The notes under the pieces are model-generated. The model was not told the origin of the DNA. It saw only the letters and a program-made list of their open reading frames with translations, and searched no databases. The translations under genes and the position numbers were made by a program. A DNA stretch of 63,662 nucleotides from assembly GCF_900188385.1 (NCBI RefSeq), contig NZ_FZOI01000024.1:1-63662 (forward strand), given 5' to 3'. Below are positions 59,201 through 63,662 of the stretch, piece after piece (positions within the stretch are counted from its first letter, which is position 1; each line of letters opens with the position of its first letter). Source of the DNA: Azospirillum sp. RU38E. Its GTDB lineage: Bacteria > Pseudomonadota > Alphaproteobacteria > Azospirillales > Azospirillaceae.

Positions 59201-60562
59201 ATGCACCGACAATGCTCGCGCCTGTTGGCAATTTTATTGCTGACAGCGATCCCGACGGTGGTCTTTGGACAGGAGGCTGAATTCGCATCCTCTCCAGGCA
59301 TCGCTTCTGATCATGTCGCCTACGACCTGGTTCGTGACCTCACCACAGCGTTCGGTCCGCGTCCCGCCGGATCGGCTGCCGAGGCCGCGGCAGCGAAATG
59401 GGGAAGCGAAAAAATGAAGGCGCTCGGATTTCAGTCCGTCACGATTGAGCACTTTCCTCTGCTGCGCTGGAGCCCTGGCGAGACCAGGGTCGAACTGCTT
59501 GGCAACGTTGCGCAGCGGCTTGTCGCGACCCCTCTGGGCGGGTTGGTGGCAGGGCCGCCGGTGGAGGCGCCGGTGGTCCTGTTTGAGAGCTACGACACCT
59601 TCCTGAAAAGCGACCCGGCTGATGTTCATGGGCGCATCGTCGCCATTCTGGAACCCGTGCGACGTGCGACCGACGGCAATGGTTATATAGCATTGGCTCC
59701 GGCGCGCACGCGCGGTCCTGGCGAGGCCTTGGCAAAGGGTGCGGTCGGCTTCGTCATCCGATCATTGGGAACACACGAGGATAACGTTGCGAACAGCGGG
59801 GCCAGTGTGACTCTGCCCAGCCCGTTCCCCGCCTTTGCGCTTTCGCCAGCCGCAGCGGATCAAATCAAGCGCGCAGCAGCGCTCGGCCCGGTTAATATGC
59901 GCCTGGAATCAATGGCAGCCTGGGCGGGCGTTGGCACTTCGCAGAATGTAGTGGGCACAATCCCGGGGAGCGATCCCAACGCCGCGCCAATCATCATTGG
60001 TGCGCATATCGATAGCTGGGAACAGGGGACCGGCGCTATCGATGATGGTTTTGGAATTGCTGCTGTCACGACCGCAGCAACGCGCATCTTGCGATCAGGT
60101 AAGACGCCACGCCACACGATCCACCTTGTCTGGTTCGGCGCGGAAGAGGTAAGCCAACCCGGTGCCCTGCGCGATTTTGTCGGTGCCCGCGCCTTCACCG
60201 AACGCCATCAAGCCCAAGTAAAGCGGGCCTTAGTCGCCGCCGAAAGCGATTGGGGCGGCGGTCGGGTGACACGCGTTACACTGCCACCGACAATGTCTGA
60301 TGATTTGGTCGACAGGGTTCGCCAAAACCTGCATCCGCTCGGTATTCCCGTTGATGTCGGAAATCCGGGTCCAGGCGTCGCCGAGATCGGCGTGCTGGCC
60401 GCAGCCGGGGCACCGCTCTTGCGGCTGCATCAGGATGCGACAGGGCTCTTTGACGTACATCACACCCCTAATGATGTGCTGTCACGTGTCGATCCAGCCT
60501 CGCTCGAACAGAATGTGACCGTATGGGAGCAAGTAATCTCGGCAGTCGCCGACGTCCATTGA
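59201..60562 (+). CDS. Exported M28-family zinc metallopeptidase
   Basis: 453 residues from ATG 59201 (GGAGGGAG upstream). A signal peptide (LLAILLLTAIPTVVFG) precedes a PA-like insert (about 110-235) and the M28 core: GAHIDSWEQGTGAIDDGFG (His, Asp), WFGAEEVSQPGA (Glu pair), AAESDWGGG (Asp) and VHHTPNDVLSRV (His), a full co-catalytic zinc set. It resembles carboxypeptidase Q/aminopeptidase-type enzymes and would act in the periplasm. It converges on the AraC gene. Confidence 0.9.
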   Translation: MHRQCSRLLAILLLTAIPTVVFGQEAEFASSPGIASDHVAYDLVRDLTTAFGPRPAGSAAEAAAAKWGSEKMKALGFQSVTIEHFPLLRWSPGETRVELLGNVAQRLVATPLGGLVAGPPVEAPVVLFESYDTFLKSDPADVHGRIVAILEPVRRATDGNGYIALAPARTRGPGEALAKGAVGFVIRSLGTHEDNVANSGASVTLPSPFPAFALSPAAADQIKRAAALGPVNMRLESMAAWAGVGTSQNVVGTIPGSDPNAAPIIIGAHIDSWEQGTGAIDDGFGIAAVTTAATRILRSGKTPRHTIHLVWFGAEEVSQPGALRDFVGARAFTERHQAQVKRALVAAESDWGGGRVTRVTLPPTMSDDLVDRVRQNLHPLGIPVDVGNPGPGVAEIGVLAAAGAPLLRLHQDATGLFDVHHTPNDVLSRVDPASLEQNVTVWEQVISAVADVH

Positions 60563-60608
60563 TCGCGCTGCATGGATTGGCGCCGTCCCTACGACACTTG
60601 GGAGTGGG

Positions 60609-61607
60609 TCACAATTTACGATAGCCGCTCGGCAAAAATCCGGTTTCCCGTTTGAAGACCTGTGAAAAATGGCTCGGACTTGAGTAACCGACCATGACAG
60701 CAACCCTTATGATGCTCAGGTCTGTTTCCTGCAAAAGTCGCTGTGCATGAGCAATGCGCTGACGAATAAAATGGCGGGAGGGAGATACCCCTGTCGCCTT
60801 TTTGAACAATCGGCTGAAGTGGAACTCGCTCATCCCCGCCGTGGCCGCCAGTTCAGCCAGATTGAACGGCTCAGCCAGATGTTCCTTGAGATGCGCAAGC
60901 GCACGACGCAACTTATAGCCGGGGAGTGCGCTGGCTCGGTCATCTCCGCGCACGCTGGCGGCATAGTTGCGGATGAGGTGAACTGCCAGGCTTTGGGCAA
61001 GCCCTTCTAGGAACAGTTGGCTCCCCTTACCTTCGGCGGTAAGTTCTTGATGGATCAGGGCCAGAAAGTGGGAAAGCTGTTTGTCCTCGCCGCCGGATAT
61101 GTCGCGTAACCGCGGAGGCGCACCGCAACCAAAAATATCGCGGGCGACACGCTCGAAAAGCGGGACCGAGAGATAAAGATGCATCACCTGGAACGGATCG
61201 GGGCCCTTTGCGCACCATCGCATCTCATATGGGGTGTCCGTCCGTGTCAGAAAGAAGTCGCCGGCCTTCACCTGCGTGGCAGCCCATTCACCGTCGAGGT
61301 CTCGCTCTTCGACAACGGCTTCGCCGGACAAGACCCAAACAACAAGCGGTTCGGCCACAGCCGGCACAAGAAAGGGCTCTTGTTTGTTATGCCGGGTATA
61401 GACCTGCACGAACAGATCGCTCCATGCCAGACCGTCACCACTCAACAACGTCCGCCCGGCGATGAACTGCTCCAAGCCACGAGCGGACGTCTTCTTTAGT
61501 AGGAGCTCGTCTGACAAAGGGTTGCCTGCATCGAGATGCCATTGGTTGACGCCGGGGGCAGCACAGTGGTCCGGGAATTCGCCATTCGTGAAATCAACTG
61601 TCTCCAT
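60609..61607 (-). CDS. AraC-family transcriptional regulator, cupin sensor
   Basis: 332 residues from ATG 61607 (GAGG upstream; the longer frame adds unrelated sequence). The AraC_N/cupin-6-like sensing domain (LFVQVYTRHNKQEPFLVPAV ... VVEERDLDGEWAATQVKAGD) is followed by a double HTH (LAELAATAGMSEFHFSRLFK; VAVMVGYSSPSHFSQVFK). It lies 158 bp downstream of the SDR gene at 61766 in the same direction and may regulate it. Confidence 0.88.
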   Translation of the reverse strand: METVDFTNGEFPDHCAAPGVNQWHLDAGNPLSDELLLKKTSARGLEQFIAGRTLLSGDGLAWSDLFVQVYTRHNKQEPFLVPAVAEPLVVWVLSGEAVVEERDLDGEWAATQVKAGDFFLTRTDTPYEMRWCAKGPDPFQVMHLYLSVPLFERVARDIFGCGAPPRLRDISGGEDKQLSHFLALIHQELTAEGKGSQLFLEGLAQSLAVHLIRNYAASVRGDDRASALPGYKLRRALAHLKEHLAEPFNLAELAATAGMSEFHFSRLFKKATGVSPSRHFIRQRIAHAQRLLQETDLSIIRVAVMVGYSSPSHFSQVFKRETGFLPSGYRKL

Positions 61608-61765
61608 TGTGACCTCGTCTTTCTGGGGCAATTGATCGGGGCCAGAAGGACCCAGCGTCTGCCTGTTCGCACTACTGCCGGTAATGCACGGCTCGCCATC
61701 TTGTTTCATGGTCGCGCGTGCAACTGTGTGGGCCAACATGGTGCGACCCACATGTGCAACACAAA

Positions 61766-62500
61766 TCACCAGGAAACAGCACCCTCCGGCGCTACAAACC
61801 GACCGGACACGGCATCAGGGCCGAGCAGGGCATATTGTACCGGAAGACGGGCACCCTCGGTGGGCATCATGAAGCCATTGCCACCGGTCAGATCTGTCTG
61901 CACATAACCAGGCGCGACTGCGTTGACGACAATGGACGTGTCCTTTAATTCCGCCGCCAGTTGAACCGTCAACATGTTCAGTGCCGCCTTGGAGGCGTTG
62001 TATCCAATAAGGCGCGCCTCGTAATAGGGTGAGGTCGGGTCACCGTTGACAGCCAGCGAACCCAAGGTCGTGGAAAGGTTGACGATGCGACCGGCCGTCG
62101 ACCGGCGCAGCAATGGCAGCATGGCTTGCGTAACGGCCAATGTACCGAGAAAGTTCGTCTCCATCAGCCGTCGCGCGGCACCAATCGTTGCAGCGGTGGG
62201 CGGACCATCTTCGGCGTCGACGATGCCGGCATTGTTGACGAGAATGTCGAGACGGCCGTGTCTCGACGAGATGGCGGCGGCGGCGGCGGTGATCGTGCTG
62301 TCGCGATTAAGATCGATTTCGATCGTTTCCACGGGCAATCCCGCTTGCGTCAGCGTGATAGCGGCATTCTCCCCGCGCCGCAGGTCACGGGCGCCCATCA
62401 GGACGGTTACGCCCGCTTCCGCCAACTGTCTGGCGATCTCAAATCCTATGCCTTTATTGGCACCCGTCACCAGTGCGATCTTCTTTATCTCAGTCATCAT
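61766..62500 (-). CDS. Short-chain dehydrogenase/reductase
   Basis: 244 residues from tandem ATGs at 62500/62497 (AAGGA upstream). Carbonyl reductase-like SDR: VTGANKGIGFEIARQLAEAG, MGARDLRRGE (NADP-type Arg), ILVNNAGIVDAEDGPP, a Ser in IVNLSTTLGSLA, YNASKAALNMLTVQLAAEL and APGYVQTDLTGGNGFM. The TGANKGIGFE form is shared with plant-like carbonyl reductases. It is divergent from a TetR gene, the usual arrangement for an NADPH-dependent reductase repressed by its neighbour. Confidence 0.9.
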   Translation of the reverse strand: MMTEIKKIALVTGANKGIGFEIARQLAEAGVTVLMGARDLRRGENAAITLTQAGLPVETIEIDLNRDSTITAAAAAISSRHGRLDILVNNAGIVDAEDGPPTAATIGAARRLMETNFLGTLAVTQAMLPLLRRSTAGRIVNLSTTLGSLAVNGDPTSPYYEARLIGYNASKAALNMLTVQLAAELKDTSIVVNAVAPGYVQTDLTGGNGFMMPTEGARLPVQYALLGPDAVSGRFVAPEGAVSW

Positions 62501-62548
62501 ACGTCCTTCAGGTGTTGGCGAAACACGCCAGTCAATATATGAAGGATC

Positions 62549-62569
62549 ATTCGCATTTTGGATTCGCAT
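62549..62569. promoter_or_regulatory. Direct repeats in the SDR-TetR divergent promoter
   Basis: ATTCGCAT occurs at 62549-62556 and again at 62562-62569, 13 bp apart, ending right at the TetR start codon. The spacing places both on about the same helix face. They may be TetR autoregulatory sites, though classical TetR operators are palindromic. Confidence 0.3.
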
Positions 62570-63220
62570 ATGGACGCGACGCCACCCACTCATCTGAAAG
62601 CCCGGAAAAGGCCGCGTCAGGCGCGGTCAAGCGCGACGGTTGACGCGATTTTTGAGGCGACCATTCAGGTTTTGATCCGCGAGGGAACACAGCGGCTGAC
62701 CACCACGCGCGTCGCGGAGCGGGCGGGTGTGTCAGTCGGCACGATGTACCAGTATTTTCCGCACAAGCAGGCACTGCTCTACGCCCTGAATGAACGCTAC
62801 CTCGACAGGTTGGCGGAGCGCGTGGAAAATGCCTGTCGCGCACAACATGGCAAATCAACCGCCGAGATGGTCGGAGCGCTCATCACCACCTATTGGGACG
62901 CAAAAACTGAGCGGAGCGACGTTACCCGTGCGCTCTACAGCTCAGCGGTCGAACTGGATAACGAGGCGCTGATCGAGGCTTTCGCCAAGCGTATGGACGC
63001 CGCGACCATTGCAATGTTTCAGAGCGCCCCGATGGCGCATTACATCAACCTGGATCTGGTGAATGTGACGCTCCTGTCCGTCATCTTCGGAACCGTTCGG
63101 AATGTCTTCGAACGCAATCTACCTGCTCCGCAGCAGGCTGCAATTCGCGAGCAACTGACGGTTATGTGTTTGTCATATCTAGATATGTCGGGCGGGCAGT
63201 CGAGCAAAGCCAAAGCATAA
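62570..63220 (+). CDS. TetR-family transcriptional regulator
   Basis: 216 residues from ATG 62570 (a TTG at 62558 is an alternative; neither has a strong SD). The HTH lies in LTTTRVAERAGVSVGTMYQY with FPHKQALLYALNERYL, followed by an AcrR C-terminal-like helical domain (MVGALITTYWDAKTERSDVT). It is divergent from the SDR at 62500 and probably its repressor. Its 3' end overlaps the degenerate tail of the HAD pseudogene on the other strand. Confidence 0.9.
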   Translation: MDATPPTHLKARKRPRQARSSATVDAIFEATIQVLIREGTQRLTTTRVAERAGVSVGTMYQYFPHKQALLYALNERYLDRLAERVENACRAQHGKSTAEMVGALITTYWDAKTERSDVTRALYSSAVELDNEALIEAFAKRMDAATIAMFQSAPMAHYINLDLVNVTLLSVIFGTVRNVFERNLPAPQQAAIREQLTVMCLSYLDMSGGQSSKAKA

Positions 63221-63567
63221 TCAGTATATCTGCGATATCCAGCCGGAGAGATCTGTCAGTGAGCCGAGATCGCGAAAGCGCGGGTAGGACATCCGAGCGC
63301 ACGGAATTGCCGGCCATGACAGCTTGATCGGGTTCGACGCCATAGCGCTTGAAAATGCGGCTGTAAGTGGCGGCTGTTTTCTCGCTCACGATCTCGACGC
63401 CTGAAAACCAGTCGCCAAGCCCGGAACCGGCAAGCTTTGCTTCATGAAGGAAAAGATCGCCCTTGGTAACGAGAACAAGGCGACCGTTCTTAGACAATTG
63501 CGCAATCGCCTGTTCGACACCGCCTAAAAGTTCTGGACTTGCCCTGGAAAAGTGGAGGGCCATGATC
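63162..63567 (-). pseudogene. HAD-family hydrolase remnant, truncated at both ends
   Basis: Residues encoded at about 63563-63276 match the middle of HAD hydrolases: LVLVTKGDLFLHEAKLAGSG (motif II region), EIVSEKTAATYSRIFKRYGV and VMAGNSVRSDVLPAL (motif IV). The N-terminal nucleophile motif is missing because the IS701-family element begins at 63572 after CTAG. After VLPAL the sequence turns into SRSRLTDRSLRLDIAD, unrelated to HAD proteins, so the C-terminus was lost by another event. Confidence 0.75.
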
Positions 63568-63571
63568 CTAG

Positions 63572-63662
63572 TACTACAGTTGCGTTTGTTGTAATCGATA
63601 GTGGACGAGAGCGGCGTTTGCCTGATGTCTTCGCCTCCAGAGTGACCAGTCGAGGACGGCGT
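63572..63662 (-). mobile_element. Second IS701-family element, 3' end only (runs off window)
   Basis: The end TACTACAGTTGCGTTTG follows CTAG (63568-63571), the same target type as the left copy. The minus-strand frame reads AVLDWSLWRRRHQANAALVH then YRLQQTQL and TAG at 63574-63576, differing from the left copy's tail at two of 28 residues, so it is a related but not identical element. It has the same orientation as the 11621-13047 copy. Confidence 0.85.

Overview
The window reads as high-GC DNA from an alphaproteobacterium with a nutrient-scavenging lifestyle: three TonB-dependent receptors, FecI/FecR signalling, secreted glycosidases, many catabolic dehydrogenases and overlapping ATGA gene junctions. 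The genus cannot be fixed from sequence alone; an Azospirillaceae-like or sphingomonad-like host is a guess. No rRNA, tRNA or CRISPR array was seen.

Layout. (1) 1-11435, minus: the N-terminal 3811 codons of a giant repeat-rich surface protein (LEPR motif, DUF4347-like domain, nine ELWxxDGT repeats, cadherin/VCBS-like segments, autotransporter-type beta repeats); its 3' end is outside the window. (2) 11.6-14.3 kb: an IS701-family element with 4-bp target duplications, an IS630 transposase tail and an IS3-family element whose transposase has lost its catalytic core. (3) 28959 down to 14326, minus: a tightly packed set of 11 genes (amidohydrolase, alpha/beta-hydrolase, FAD monooxygenase, HbpS-like protein, VOC dioxygenase, FAH-family hydrolase, exported GH1 glycosidase, membrane protein, exported GH106 rhamnosidase, NodD/FdeR-like LysR regulator, TonB receptor). 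I read it as a locus for import, deglycosylation and ring cleavage of a rhamnosylated plant aromatic glycoside, most likely a flavonoid. (4) 29.2-30.1 kb: a gene fragment and a shrunken IS3-family relic.

(5) 30.1-48.7 kb: a P450-based catabolic region. Putidaredoxin-type reductase and acyl-CoA synthetase (minus) diverge from an 11-gene plus-strand operon (ALDH, GFA, SDR, zinc ADH, SDR, acyl-CoA dehydrogenase, APH-type kinase, two enoyl-CoA hydratases, thiolase, nitronate monooxygenase-like protein). TonB receptor, P450 and AraC regulator form a minus-strand unit, and a 2Fe-2S ferredoxin is divergent from it. The logic is hydroxylation of an apolar substrate, oxidation to an acid, CoA activation and beta-oxidation, with the adjacent kinase/dehydrogenase pair suggesting a hydroxyacyl-CoA intermediate. 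(6) 48.9-54.7 kb, plus: a FecI-FecR-STN receptor iron-siderophore operon with a possible Fur box, two tiny membrane proteins and a PepSY protein.

(7) 55.0-63.6 kb: an accessory block behind an AT-rich seam with a methyltransferase, SDRs, exported MBL-fold hydrolase, LysR, exported M28 peptidase, AraC, TetR and a HAD pseudogene cut by a second IS701-family element that runs off the right edge. Related IS701 elements in the same orientation therefore bracket about 50 kb that holds all the catabolic operons.
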